From assembly GCA_020809705.1 (NCBI GenBank), contig CP085832.1:2852001-2916000 (forward strand): a DNA stretch of 64,000 nucleotides, read 5' to 3'. Origin of the DNA: Calonectria ilicicola (Eukaryota > Ascomycota > Sordariomycetes > Hypocreales > Nectriaceae). The notes under the pieces are model-generated. The model was not told the DNA's origin and ran no database searches. It worked only from the letters and a program-made list of their open reading frames with translations. Positions 46,101-58,244 of this stretch are shown in pieces. The position numbers were made by a program, and so were the translations under genes. Numbering within the stretch: the first letter of the stretch is position 1; every line of letters begins with the position of its first letter.

Positions 46101-48993
46101 ACCTGAACCAGTCCACGACCAGAAGCCTGAACAATGCGGGTTCTAAGGATAGGGCAATCGCGCTGGGCGATGTCAAAGGCGTTGATCAAGCGCTCGGCAG
46201 TAGCAAGATCAGGAAGCTCAACAACTCGTTGAGCTACGTAAGCTTCCTTAACCTTGGCAGAAAGAGCCATGAGAGCTTCTTGGAGAGGAGTGCAGGGATA
46301 CACATCATCAACAGCCTCAACCTCAACGCCGCAAAGAGTAGCTGCCTCAGCGCGAGCGTCCTCAGGGTTCCAGTCTTTGTCAATGAGGGAGAAGGGGGCG
46401 ATCTCCTCCTGTGAAGTTTGAGAAAGCTTGACAGCCTTTTCGGCCATGTCGCTGAAGATGATGTTGGAGAAAATCTGGGCAACATTTAGAGACAGCCCCT
46501 CCTCACGAGCAGCAGCGACAAGCCTCATGGCACGCAGAGAGTCACCACCAACGCCAAAGAAATTGCTCTGGCGGAAGATCTTGACTTCGGCACCGAGGAC
46601 CTTGTTCCAAGCACGCTGGAGCTGTTTCTCAACCTCGGTCTCGGGCTCTTCCTCTTGTCCTTCGCCGGATTGGAGGCTGCCGAACTTCTCGCGAGGAATG
46701 GAGTTGCCAATCTCTCGGAGCTTCTTACGGTCGGTCTTGCCAGATACAAGAGATGGCATCGACTTGAGGGAAATGAAGGCGGCGGGGACCATGTATCTTG
46801 GCACCTTGGATCCCAGGGTGCTATCAATACTCGAAAGGGCAGTGGCTAGCTCAGGAGAAGGCTCAGTGAAGAGGTCATTGGCATCTTCAGGCTTGGGCTG
46901 ACCTGGCTCAACGACAAACGCAACCAAAGTGGGAGCACCGTTCTCAGGCTTGATGACTTCAGCAGCAATCTTGATCTTGGGAGGTAGGCATTCCCGGATG
47001 TGGTGCTCGACTTCAGCGAGCTCTACGCGCTGACCACGCAGCTTGACTTGCTGGTCCTTACGACCAACGAACTCGATGGCGCCGGGATCCTTGGGGTCAT
47101 ATCGTACCAAATCACCAGTCTTGTAAAGACGGCCATGACGACCAGGGACATTGCCGTAGCCCGCAAGCATCCAGGTAGGGTCATCGATGAAGACTTCAGC
47201 AGTCTTTTCGGGCATGTCAAGGTAGCCGATGCCAACCACAGGACCCTCCATGATCAACTCACCGACGCCACCAACCGGGACTAGTCGGTTGTGGTCATCG
47301 GGGTCAACAATCCATGAGACGCCACCAACGGCTTTACCAATACCAGTAGAGATGTGGAGAGTATTGTTAATGGTGCAGCCAACAGTGCACTCAGAGGGAC
47401 CGTAAGCAATAACAAGTGACACATGCTTGCTCCATTCGGCAGCATCACTGGCTCCAACAGCCTCGCCGCCAAGACCGAGAACCTCGAGAGAGGGAATGAT
47501 ATCGGGGTCCAAGACTCGCGCAACCGAAGGTGTCATATGAACCATGTTGGCTTTGCTATCACGGATAGCACCGCTCAGGTCGTTCATCCTACGCTCATCC
47601 GAGGGAACACATACTGTGCCTCCATTGATGAGAGTGCATAGCATGCAGTCGATGCTGACATCGAAGGCGTATGAAGGGAAGTCGAAGCATCGTGATGTGG
47701 AAGTGTACCCCACGAGCTGAGCCCGCGGGATGGCACCGCTAGTGTAGTTTTCGTGGGAGATGATCACACCCTTGGGCTTACCAGTACTGCCCGAGGTGAA
47801 AATAATGTACATGGGTGATGAGCCAGGAACCTGGGGCAGGGGGTCTGATGACAACTCCTGGGTTGCTTCAAAGAAATCGCGCGAAATTGCAATCACCTGG
47901 CCCCCATTGGCTATCTGTTGCCCCAGGTGGCTTTGAGCCACAGAGGTGATGACGATTTGGGCGCCAGTCTGCTCCACGATAGTCCGTAGACGGGCTTCGG
48001 GCTGGCTTGGATCTGTAAGTGAAAATGTGGCGCCGGCCTTCATGACACCCAGAAGAGACACGATGGCCCACATGGACTTCTCAAAGCAGAGTGGGATGCG
48101 TGTGCCTACATCAACGCCACGGAACCGGAGGTGTTGAGCTAGGCGCGTGGAGAGCTCATCGAGCTCCTGGTAGGTGAGGCTACCATCCCACGACTGTACC
48201 GCAAGGGCGTCTGGCTGGCCTTGAGTCACTTCCCTAATAATGTCATGCGTGCAGCGATCAACAAGTGGGGGAACTGTCTCGTTCCACTCCCATATTTGTT
48301 TTAGATCCTTGCTAGTAGCGCCCAGGAGATCTGCAAGTCTCCGGTCTGGGTGCTCAAGTACATTCTTCAGAACGTAGATGAAATTGCTGACTTCTTGGTC
48401 AACATCGCTGGAGGCGCTTGGGGTTGCGTGGCGTCCAGTAATTTCCAAGGATTTGTCAGTGACGGCGACTTCCAGGTACAGCGACTATGAGCGGGTCAGC
48501 GGCTCCGCATCCCACGGGATGGCTTGCCTCTAGAGAAAATAAAAAAGCAACTTACATCGGCATCGGTAGTTGGCGTGGGGTTGTTATTCAACGCCGATGT
48601 ATCCGAGCGAGGTCCAAAGAAGACCTTGGAACCTAATGATGTAGAGTAAGGTGACTGGTGTGACTTGCTCTGTCCCTTGATCCCTTGCAGGGCCTCTGAT
48701 GTGGTGCTTTCAAGCTGGAGTGAGGTGCTGTTTAGGCGGAATGGGCTCTTCTGAATGCTACCATCGGGAAGGATGTAGCCCCATTCAGCAGGAAACTCGT
48801 CCTGGTGAGAGGAGCATGCCAATGTCCATGCTAGAAGCAGTTCGTCCTGAAAAGAGGCAAGGTTGCGGGCTCCGTCGGAATTGGTTGCGAGAGGGAGGCT
48901 CTTCAGAACGACAGGAGCGCCTCCAAGCATTGGCGTATCGCGGGCGTCCATCGGGATGGCGCCACCGCCTCCGTTACCGTCAATAATACGCAT
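43118..48993 (-). CDS. sidD: Fusarinine-type siderophore NRPS (NPS6/SidD)
   Basis: Two exons (48993-48556 and 48484-43118) with a 71-nt intron (GTAAGT donor, CATAG acceptor, phase 0) encode 1,934 residues. The domain order is A-T-C-dA-T-C, that of NPS6/SidD, which links three N5-anhydromevalonyl-N5-hydroxyornithines into fusarinine C. The A domain (about 218-740) has TSGSTGKPKG, YGPSECTVG, YKTGDLVRY and GRKDQQVKLRGQRVEL. T1 is FGVGGDSLRA (Ser 795). C1 is HHALYDGW (994-1001). A remnant A domain (about 1308-1393) keeps only ILPKGAVGEL and YKTGKL. T2 is LRGGDSIAAM (Ser 1444). C2 has SHAQYDE (His 1652). The first exon holds the degenerate N-terminal segment usual in this family. The neighbours SidI, SidF and two iron motifs upstream agree with the role. 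Confidence 0.92.
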
Positions 48994-50946
48994 TGGGGCG
49001 GTTATGCGACTGGTAAAGAAACTGGAGGTAAGGAGAAGCGGTGGCAAGATCGTGAGAGTCGTAATAAATAAGAGAAGAAGCGAAGTGAAAGTAAACGAGA
49101 GAGAGGATATCCACGATCAAAATACAGAGACGAGCCCGTCCTTTTCTCGCTGACGGCAAGACTAGATTAAGAATGCGCGTCTTAGTACTTGCTCCCCCAA
49201 CCCGGTAGTAACCACTGCGGGACAGGACCCGTGCCGACTAGCTTGGGACAAGCAACATCGCCATGTCCTTGAAGGAGGGTTTTCCACTTTTGGACGTGGC
49301 CATGAGCAAGGGTGGCACTGCATGAACTGCCCCTTGGCGAATTTTTCTAGCCGGGCGATGGACTCGATTGGTTGCTCGAAACCAAAGCTTTCCACCTGCT
49401 ACGGCACCCTAGGAAGTACAAACGAGTGACTGGTTGGCTGTCCGTGGCAGATTAACATTGAGAGAATGGGATCATCGGTCTCCTCCTAGTGGACCCACGG
49501 CCTCTTGGGTAAGGGTGGGGTTCCAAGGTGGCCTTGACGCGGGAGGTCTATTTTCAGGCAGGATTGAGGGACATAAAACGCAACCAATGCATGGCCGGCG
49601 AGTTGTTTTCTATGGCAATGTCTTGGATTTTCGTGGGCAAGACCAGACCACGTGGGGGACAGCAAGGGACGGTAAATCCAAGCGGCCAGGCGGACAAATG
49701 ACAAGATATCTGTAACTGCAGAAGCACGTCTGCGGGGCCCCGAAACGTCCACGGTAAGTTCCTGTGCCAAGTTCGTCTCCGCCAGGCGATTCGTCCACTC
49801 AGTTGTCATGATGGACGGAATACTTCTGCTTTGGTCTGTAACCCCCACCCTCTATTCACAAGGGTCTCTCCATCATGGCAGCGCTAGGCTAGAGACCGGC
49901 TATCTCGTAACGCAGCTGCTTCCATATTCGACCAGGACGTGCTGGCGAGGGTGTCCCAGATGATTGTTATTTCACGCTCTTGGTGCGGGCGGAAACGCCA
50001 CATGGAGAAAACAAGAAGCTTGCACAGGCCCATCCTGTGCCGCCTGACTTTCCGTGACCCCCATGCCCGGCAAAAGTCGTATTGTGTAATGCATATTCTC
50101 GCAACACCAGGCCGTGTCCTCAGCCCCGGAGGGCCAACTAAAAAACACTGAAAGATTTGTAAAGCTCCCTTGACCCAGCAAGTGGGCTTCGCGGGATAGA
50201 GATGGATCTCCGGAGATAGATTTTGGGCCTAGATTACACCCTGGGTTTGGACTGCCGTGCTTCACCCCGTCGGGTCTTGGATTCTCAAAAATCAGGAGCC
50301 GGCAGTGTCCACTTGCGATTCCTTGTGTGTAAGCGTATTCAGTTGCCGAGGCTCGCAAGCGGCATCATGACCACATGAGGCAGCCTCCGCGTAAAGTGTC
50401 AGTTGAGCCAAGACTAAGGTTCTGGCTAGTATAACGACCAAACTATGATTGCGATGCCTTCCTGTATTCGAGTGGGTGTGATTGACAGATCACTGGAGCC
50501 AGTTCGGAACCAAGAACCGTTCTCTGTCTCGATTGACGGCGCCGTTATACAACTCTACCAGTAAGTGGTGCCCAGCGTAGGATCGCCCTTCGGAGGAACT
50601 AATGTTAGGCGATCCCACCCTCCAGAAGGGATGGTGAGGTGATCACTGGAAACAGAGCCGAATTCGAGGTGTTCTGAGCCAACGAGACACAAGACAGGGT
50701 TGCATACGTGGGAGACCCCTACAGTAGCCAGCGGGCAAGGCGCAGGAGCCGGGTAAACTGCAGAGAACAAGCTTGAAGCACGGGCGGGAGCCAGGTACCG
50801 TTCTGTATACGCAGACACGACAAGACAAACTTGGGACTAGGCACAAGAATGCCGCCACGCCCCCCTGCGTCGTCGTCGTACGCTGGAGAGACTCCGCAGT
50901 GTACGTAATGAATCCCGTGCAACTAGCTCCACCAGCATGGGGTTTG

Positions 50947-50955
50947 ATCTGATAA
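50947..50955 (+). promoter_or_regulatory. SreA/SRE iron-repressor site (ATCTGATAA)
   Basis: An exact match to the fungal siderophore GATA-factor consensus ATCWGATAA. It lies about 745 bp upstream of the SidI-type gene and 1.95 kb upstream of the NRPS gene. Confidence 0.7.
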
Positions 50956-51037
50956 AAAAAATTTTGCTGGCCGATCTCGGTGCAGGGCGTGAGCCTAGTG
51001 GCTAGGGCCCCAAACAGGGCCATGTGGGTCGCTCATC

Positions 51038-51046
51038 TTATCTGAT
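51038..51046 (-). promoter_or_regulatory. SreA/SRE iron-repressor site (reverse strand)
   Basis: TTATCTGAT on the plus strand is the reverse complement of ATCAGATAA. It lies 82 bp from the previous site, making a paired arrangement between the NRPS and SidI-type genes. Confidence 0.7.
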
Positions 51047-51698
51047 GATCAGATTAGATACTTGGCATGTTCCAGTCAATGTTTCTCGCCACTGGAAAGA
51101 GGAACTAGGAGCTAGCAGAGCGGTGATGGTAGAAGGCTCCATGACCAAGCATCCTCAGCCCCAAATGGTCCAGAATCGATGCGTGTTCGGAAGCACGGCA
51201 GGAGTCCATCGAGTCGGGATGAGACATGGGGACTGACAACTGGGGGTGGAGGGGGCCGAAGGTCTCAGGGGACCCTAGAAGCGACCCAAGAAACGCAGGG
51301 CAAGGAGCAGACAGAAGACGAATGATGATGACGACGAGAAGCGGCGAGGCGCCCCTGCGCCATGATCCCTGGGTGTAATTGCCGCACCGGAACACTGTAG
51401 ACTCTTGCACTCCTCGGCTGTTGTAAGAGCATCCCACGTCCCAGGTTCCAAGCTGCACAACGCTGGTGGGTCTAAATGACAAGCTGAGTGGGAGGGCTTG
51501 GAAAAGCGGGTTAACGCGGAGTTGCGCGCCATGCGGGCGCGGACATTGAGAATCGATGCCAACGAGGTGACTCCATATGGCCCGTAGTCCCAGGCGGCGT
51601 CGCCTCCTTAGAAGTAGCCCTGAAAGGTCTGCAACTTCAAGGGCAACGTGAGTGCGAATTCTGCGGCTTGATCCTCACCATCACCGACATTGCCCATC

Positions 51699-53608
51699 AT
51701 GACTGTCGAACCCACGCGCATCGAGCCCGAGCCCGCGCAGCCAACCCAGAAGCTTTCGGTGCTCTCTGGCCCAGTTGACCCTCCGCTTGTCGATCTGACT
51801 CTCGGCGAACTCCTCGAGCTGCAAACATACCAGCACGGTAACCAAGAGGCCATCGTTATCCCATGGACGGGTGCGCGCTGGACGTACAATGATCTCAACC
51901 AGCAGAGCTCTGCGCTCTCGCAGGCTCTGCTTGACATGGGCATTGGTGTAGGCGACCGCGTTGGTATCATGGCAGGAAACTGCGAGCAATACGCCGCTGT
52001 TTTCTTCGCCGTGGCCAAGATTGGTGCCATTCTCGTCATTCTCAACAACACATACACACCCACCGAGGCCATGTACGGAATCAAGTTTAGTGACTGTAAG
52101 GTCTTTTTTACTACCCCACGCATCGGCCGACTCGACCAGTCGCAACTACTCAACGACCTCGAGAACAAGAAGACGGCTCCCAAGGTTGTCATGTTGAGGG
52201 ATGATGATTCTGGAAAATACCCAACATATGACCAGCTCATCCAGTCAGGACGACGCCAGAGTCACCAACGGCTCTACAGAGCCATGAGCAAGGTGCTCCC
52301 ACATCAGGTGGTTAACCTGCAATTCACCAGCGGCACGACTGGCTTGCCTAAAGCAACCATGCTCACTCATCAGTAAGTGGATCAGAAAAAAATGCTACCA
52401 CTGGTCAATGGACCCCATCCCGCACCCATGGACCAGGGAGTCATGATGCAGCGAAAAAAAAAAAAGGATTTTGGGAATAAACAGTCACTTACCAGGTATA
52501 CAGCAATCTAGTAAACAATTCGCGCTTCATTGGAGACCGCATGCGTCTAACCCCTGCCGACATTCTGTGCTGCCCTCCCCCGCTGTTCCACTGCTTTGGC
52601 CTTGTGCTGGGTCTGCTTGCAGTCATTACCCACGGTGGCAAGATTGTCTACCCAGCAGAAGTGTTCGACATCGGCGCAACTCTGCAGGCAATCTCCGACG
52701 AAAAATGCACTGCAGTCCACGGTGTTCCGGCCATGTTCGATTCGCTCTTCCAGGCGCAATGGCCCGAAGGTTTCAACTGCGACAATCTCCGCACCGGCAT
52801 CATTGCGGGAGCCCCCGTGCCGCGTTATCTGATGGAGCTCTTAGTCAACCGATTCGGTATGACCGAGTTCACCAGCAGCTATGGTCTGACTGAGGCATCT
52901 CCCACATGCTTCAATGCATTTACTGACGATGCCATTGACCGGCGCCTAACAACTGTCGGAACTCTGATGCCCCACGCCCAGGCCAAGATTGTCGACCGCG
53001 ATGGTAACATTGTCCCCGTTGGCGTGCGCGGTGAGCTGTGCATTGGCGGATACCAGCTCCAGGCCGGCTACTGGAACAACTCGGAAAAGACCAGTGAAGT
53101 CATGATCCGAGATGCTTCAGGTGTTCTCTGGCTGCATACCGGTGACGAGGCCGTTTTTGACGAGGATGGATACTGCAGCATCACTGGCCGATTCAAGGAC
53201 ATCATCATTCGAGGTATGTTTCGCTTCCCAGCCATGTTGATCCATGCTGACGAGGATTCCCCAGGTGGAGAAAACATCTACCCGCTCGAGATTGAGGAGC
53301 GCCTTATGGCCCACCCTGCCCTCCAGCGAGCCATCGTAGTCGGGCTCAAGGACACGCACTACGGCGAAGTCGTCGGTGCCTTTGTCGAGCTGGCCGAAAA
53401 CCACAGCCAGCTTTCAGATGTCGAGTTGCGCGATTGGGTTCGCAAGAAGCTTGGCAAGCACAAGTCCCCCACTCACGTTTTCTGGCTCGGCCGGGATGGG
53501 GTCCCCGCAACGGTGCCGCTAACTGGCAGTGGCAAGGTACGAAAGTTTGAAATGGCCAAGCTGGGCAACGACCTTCTGAAGAAGGAATCCAACACCTCCA
53601 AGCTGTAG
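51699..53608 (+). CDS. sidI: SidI-type mevalonyl-CoA ligase (siderophore biosynthesis) with C-terminal SKL
   Basis: Three exons (51699-52372, 52504-53213, 53265-53608) encode 575 residues. The protein is an acyl-CoA synthetase of the AMP-forming superfamily: LQFTSGTTGLPKATMLTH (P-loop motif), SYGLTEASP, LHTGDEAVFDEDGY, GRFKDIIIRGGENIYPLE and a C-terminal Lys in LTGSGKVRK. Its place beside NPS6/SidD and SidF marks it as SidI, which activates mevalonate for the anhydromevalonyl group of fusarinine. It ends in SKL, a classical peroxisomal PTS1. SidI of Aspergillus is reported to use an N-terminal PTS2, and here the N-terminus shows only an imperfect R-I-x5-Q-P string. ATG 51699 is the first ATG of the frame. 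The second intron (51 nt) is free of stops and in frame. Confidence 0.88.
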
Positions 53609-54051
53609 ATGATAATTGTCGTTCTTGTTGTTTATGCCCGCGGACCAAATTAGTATATTTTTTCTGGTGTGATATTGATAGAGGACAGTATATATTGGTT
53701 GCGAAACAAAAAATATCACTTTATTATTAGACCCTAAATTCTGGCAGTGAAACTTTGGTGAAGTTGAACACGCCCCAGTGCTTGGCGCAATGCCTTGGCA
53801 CATCATCGTCGCATGAGCTATCGGATGATCGACTCAATTCAAAAAAGTCTCTCGTCGGAGATTTGTTTTTCGCACTCGTAGATCCCTCTGTTTGTGTTCG
53901 AAGACAAGACACTACCAACTAGCTTCCCGTCTTGGCAGCCATCCACAAGGCCCATCCAAATGCACACACGTATATACACATATATATCTCAACCAAAAAT
54001 TTTCAAAATTAAAAGCCCAAAGAAAAAAGGTATCTACCAGTTGCGTTTTAT
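53609..54051. other. Convergent 3' intergenic region between SidI and SidF
   Basis: An AT-rich, tail-to-tail region that probably holds both polyadenylation sites. No gene is seen. Confidence 0.5.
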
Positions 54052-55486
54052 TTACAGTTTAGGGACCAATCCAAGTCTCATGCCACCAACAACCTTCTCG
54101 TTCTCGGCGAGCGGGCACAACTGGAAGAAGCGCTCTCGCGAGCAGCGCACGAAGGCGCTGCGCTTGTGAGGAAGGTCAACAAACTTGTCGAGGCCAAAGC
54201 CGTGGATGAAGTCGTACATGACGACTGTAGAGTTTGTTTCCTTGGGCTCGCCGACGACATACATGGTGCGAGGGTCGTCGAGGTAAAGGTAGTGCATCAA
54301 GCTGCTCCACCAGGCCGAGACTCGGTGAGGGCCGCGGAAGCGCACATCTCCGACCAGCGAGTGGCGACCTCGGTCAAAGTCTCCGGCGTCAAAGTACCCG
54401 CCAAGACGGTCCTCCTACAACCCGTTTTGTCAGCGTTTTGCGATGCAATTGCGGTAGGGCAATTTCTCAACTTACCTTGGCCCAGTAAACTTCAAAGTAG
54501 GCAAAGTAGACGTCGTTCCACTTGGCCAAAACGGCGACCTGGTGAGGGTCCTCGTGAATGTTACGCAAGTACTCGCGGTGCTGGTCTAGAGTGCCGGTCT
54601 CATTCCAGCCCTGGGAGACACGGGGGTCATTCTGCCATTCGTGGAAAAGTCGGAGGTGCTCGGCGTCCTCGTAGTCAAGCGAAACCATTGAGAAAGTTTC
54701 CTTGAGGTGGGGGATCCATCTGCTGTAAATGACGGCGCCGGGGGCGGGCTTGGCAGGTCGGATAGGGTGCCAAGACTGTTGGTATCGGTCGGGGTCTTGG
54801 GGATCGCCGGCGTTGGCAATGGTCACGGTGTTGTGGTAAGCAGTCAAGGGGTACGAGCCCAACGGGGTCGAGGCTGGGAGGGAGGAGGGCGACTCGGCGG
54901 GGAGCCAGAGAGGTCGAGGCCCGAAAGGCGAACCAGCGCCCTGCCAGAAGGTGCTGCGCAGGGCAAGAATAAGGCTTTCGTCGGTCTTGGTGGTAGCTTC
55001 GCGCTTCTCGCGGGGCTTGAGAGGGTGGTCAATGGCTAGTAAGACGTCCACCAGCTGACGGCCCAAAACGGCGGCATTGGTGCCCTTGAGCTCAAGGCGG
55101 AACGACTCGGTCGCAGGACGCAGAGAAAACAAGAGGTAGATGTGCAACCATGCCTGCGCAAGAGTAGGCGCCTCGCCGTCCCAGTAAAAGGAGACGCAAG
55201 GAGAGCGGCGAGCGCGAGCCCAAGCGCTGTTGATTCCAGAAGCAGGTAGTTCACTCGACTTCAGGTGGATGGGGTCGGAGAAGACAAGGCGCGAGTTGTG
55301 AAGCTCGAAGGGAAGAGGCTTAGCATCGGCGGAAGCCTTGTGGACGATGCTGTACACGGGAGTCTCGATGGAAACTCCAGAAGGAGCAGAGGCGGTTTGG
55401 AGTGCATACTCGGTCTGGTAAGGATGAGGCAGCTTGAGAACAGCCTCATCTGTGGCCAAGGAAGAGAAGGGCGCCGGCGAAGCCAT
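54052..55486 (-). CDS. sidF: SidF-type N5-hydroxyornithine transacylase
   Basis: Two exons (55486-54476 and 54414-54052) with a 61-nt intron, phase 0, encode 457 residues, close to the known SidF length. The enzyme transfers anhydromevalonyl from CoA to N5-hydroxyornithine, the monomer of fusarinine C. The C-terminal half is the GNAT-fold siderophore acyltransferase domain (AlcB-like): [28 protein letters not shown] core, [37 protein letters not shown] and [16 protein letters not shown]. The N-terminal half is the variable fungal extension. It ends in PKL, only a weak likeness to a PTS1, although SidF of Aspergillus is peroxisomal. Two ATCWGATAA motifs lie 1.0 and 1.3 kb upstream. Confidence 0.9.
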
Positions 55487-56491
55487 CGTGAGTGAATGAA
55501 GCGTCTGGTTTTCACAGCAAGACTCTCAGAGAGGACAATTGAAGGTAGAAAAAGAGAATTCGAGCAGGAAAACAAGAGTCCACCGGATCACGAAGCCATT
55601 CGCAAGAAAAATGAGCGGCCGCGTCCAACCGTCGCATCAAAATATTTTACATGCTCCTCCACCCGCACCTCGGGACCCTCGACGTCAGCGCCGCTTGTCT
55701 GATCTTCCCTTGACATTGCAACGCTCTACCATGTCATGGCTAACCGGGGTCTTGGCGGCCACACAGCCATGGGCTATAGGCCATGGGGGTTGGTACGGGC
55801 CCTCTGGTCGGCGCAACCTGCAGCAGGGCGGCGTTACGTTAGGCTACGGAGGTGCATATTGTGCAACTTGTCGCAAGCCCTTTTTCGGCTCGGCAGTGTG
55901 CAGCACGTCAACCATGATGATGTGCGGGCAGGCCAGTGGGCAGGCCAGTCCCAGCCAAAGCCCACGGGAGGGCGTGGACATGGGAGGCTCTGGATGCTCC
56001 ATGCGCTCGTTAGCACAGAGCAAAGTGGGCGAAACGGCTCCATCACTCATCTCACACCCTTGCCAGCCAACCCCCACACTCCCATTGGCTTTCCCACTCC
56101 CCCTACCCATCATGAGCAGCGCAAAGGTACACACGGGGTACAAAGCCGAAAAACACGGGACACCACGATCAGTGCTCCGCTGAATTCCCACTTTGGGCAC
56201 GGCCATGCAGCCACGAAGAGCCAAATGATCCTCGAGCTTCCAAGGATGAGCAGGTTCGCCGCCGTCGTTGCCCGGGCTAATAGGTGTCCCCCATGCCATG
56301 CCATCCCATGGTCGCCACACCAATGGTCACCTCCACGTTCAAAAGAACCAACCCCCCAAGCGACCCTCCGAAACCCACCACTTTCAGCGCTTCCATTCGT
56401 TCCACGAGCGCCACTTTGCCGCGGAGTAGCCCTTTGTACCAAGCTGTACCGCGAGGTTCTCGGTGGCTTAATGCAATGGCCGCAAAAGCGG

Positions 56492-56500
56492 ATCTGATAA
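56492..56500 (+). promoter_or_regulatory. SreA/SRE iron-repressor site (ATCTGATAA)
   Basis: An exact consensus match, about 1.0 kb upstream of the SidF start and 1.75 kb upstream of the transporter relict. Confidence 0.65.
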
Positions 56501-56804
56501 CTTTATAGGAAAGGTGCCGCCGGTGCGTTACGTGCCGTCTACACGCCCTTCCTCCCCCCCCCCACCTCGACTTCACTTCCTAGCTTCTCACAAATCATTC
56601 CAAGGATGTAACTATGTCCGTTCTCGGAGTTTCTCTTCTCACGATTCGGTACATGATCCCGGGGTATGAAAGCTTGTCTAGTCAGGGCAGCGGCGCAAGC
56701 CATTCGTTTGAATGGGGCCTGGCATAGAACTTTTTTTTTTCTTCCCTGATCTGATTGATAATAATTATTCTGCCATTGTTCACCGCCCGACCTACCATGC
56801 CCTG

Positions 56805-56813
56805 ATCAGATAA
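56805..56813 (+). promoter_or_regulatory. SreA/SRE iron-repressor site (ATCAGATAA)
   Basis: An exact match to ATCWGATAA with W=A. It pairs with the site at 56492. Confidence 0.65.
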
Positions 56814-58244
56814 AAACCTCATTATAATCACTCGCGCTTCTCATTGGCCCAATATCATCCCACCTCGGGATTGGCGCCGTCTTGCGCTAGGCTGTTCCAA
56901 ACCGCGCTCCGTCCCACCTCTACCTACTGAATTCGGGAATTGATCTGACAATTGACCCCCATCAATTCTTGGCTCAAGTTTTCGCCCATATTCCAATTGC
57001 TCAGCTCGGTCAAAGTACCCGACCCATCGTTCGCCAAGGATCACCAAGTCGCTCTCGGGCTCGGATGCGAAGATCTTAGATGTCTCATGTGCGTGGGAGA
57101 AAGAGGGTCACAGCTTGGGGGTTCAGCACTTCGCGCCCAATTGAGGCTCTATTGGTCCCATTAGCACTGTCAGATGCACGCTCCTTTCAGGGCAAGTCTC
57201 GGCACCATCATGCAGTCATCCCACTCGTGTTGCAAATGCCACAACCAGGCCTGCCCTGGCAATGGCACGATGGAAGCCTCCATCAAGTGGGCCAATTGGG
57301 CGGTTTGTGATTATTTGACGATAACTGAACCGGAACTCTCCGGACTCCCATTCGTCCCCACGTCCCGAGAGGACGCAAGTGTGGCTGCAGAACTTGTTTT
57401 GACCATCTGTTTAAGGAAGAAATGTGATATTCACGGGCTAACGGAGGACAACACCCTCTTCCCTCGTCCTCACGCGATCCACAAGCTCTCAAATCCGTTT
57501 CCATGTTTACCGAGGGTTGAGGAAGACCTGACCCGATCCAGTCCTCGCTACATACACATGTGTCTGGCTCATTCGCAGCAGCCCCGAAGGTGGGTGCTAC
57601 ACTGTTCCCAGCAGAATGGATGTAGATCTAAGGTTAAAAGGTTCGATCAGGCGTAAAATCGGTTAACCTATAGAAGAGGGTCCATTGTAGCAACGATGTC
57701 ATTGCTTCGATATTGGTGACTTTAACCAACAGAAAGCGTGAAATCATGCCCATGTGAATATTTCTTCACTCCAAGTTCAGAATAAGCCTTCGTAGTCGTA
57801 GTCCATGATGATTCGTTCCTTCAAATTGGGCCAATCAGTATTTTGACAGTAACCAGACACTATTATTTGGCTGTCGGCGAATCCCCCACTTTCCACTGTT
57901 TTTTTTTACAGCCATCAAGTGCTTCAAGCTTAGCGAGTATATTTTACGGAAACTCAGGACCAGATATCCTCGGAAACTCATATAGTTTAATCATTCTTGT
58001 ATGTTTCACCCAACATGATCCCACCACTGCATGATCAAATGCTCGAAGGATTTATGGTAAGCATGCTACTACTTGTAACTTGGCGGGAAACGTATCAAGC
58101 AGAGTCTACTCTTCTCTCTATTTATTATACACATCTTATCGACGTTTCTTTTCGCATTTTATTAATCTCCAGTGTTAGCATTCCCTCTCCCTCAAAGTGT
58201 ATGATAGCACTATATTTCCGGTCACCAGTAAGGCACTACCTACA

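Larger units (their letters stand above)
48994..51698. promoter_or_regulatory. Divergent promoter region of the siderophore NRPS and acyl-CoA ligase
   Basis: About 2.7 kb between two head-to-head siderophore genes. It holds two exact ATCWGATAA motifs (50947 and 51038) on opposite strands and further plain GATA cores (for example near 50195-50220). CCAAT boxes occur at 49366 (reverse) and 49584, which could serve the CCAAT-binding complex that works with HapX. No gene is supported. Confidence 0.65.
55487..58240. promoter_or_regulatory. Region between SidF and the transporter relict
   Basis: About 2.75 kb without a supported gene. It holds two exact iron-regulator motifs (56492 and 56805), a near match at about 56745, and CCAAT boxes (56085, 56313 and 56842-56854). 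It is probably the SidF promoter and the former promoter of the decayed transporter. The frame at 57174-57656 has no recognisable features. Confidence 0.5.

Noticed and set aside
57174..57656. 160-codon plus-strand frame with a Cys-rich start
   Set aside because: It has no recognised family, no splice partners and uneven composition.
57625..57660. Possible tRNA T-loop (GGTTCGATC)
   Set aside because: No matching acceptor, D or anticodon arms upstream.
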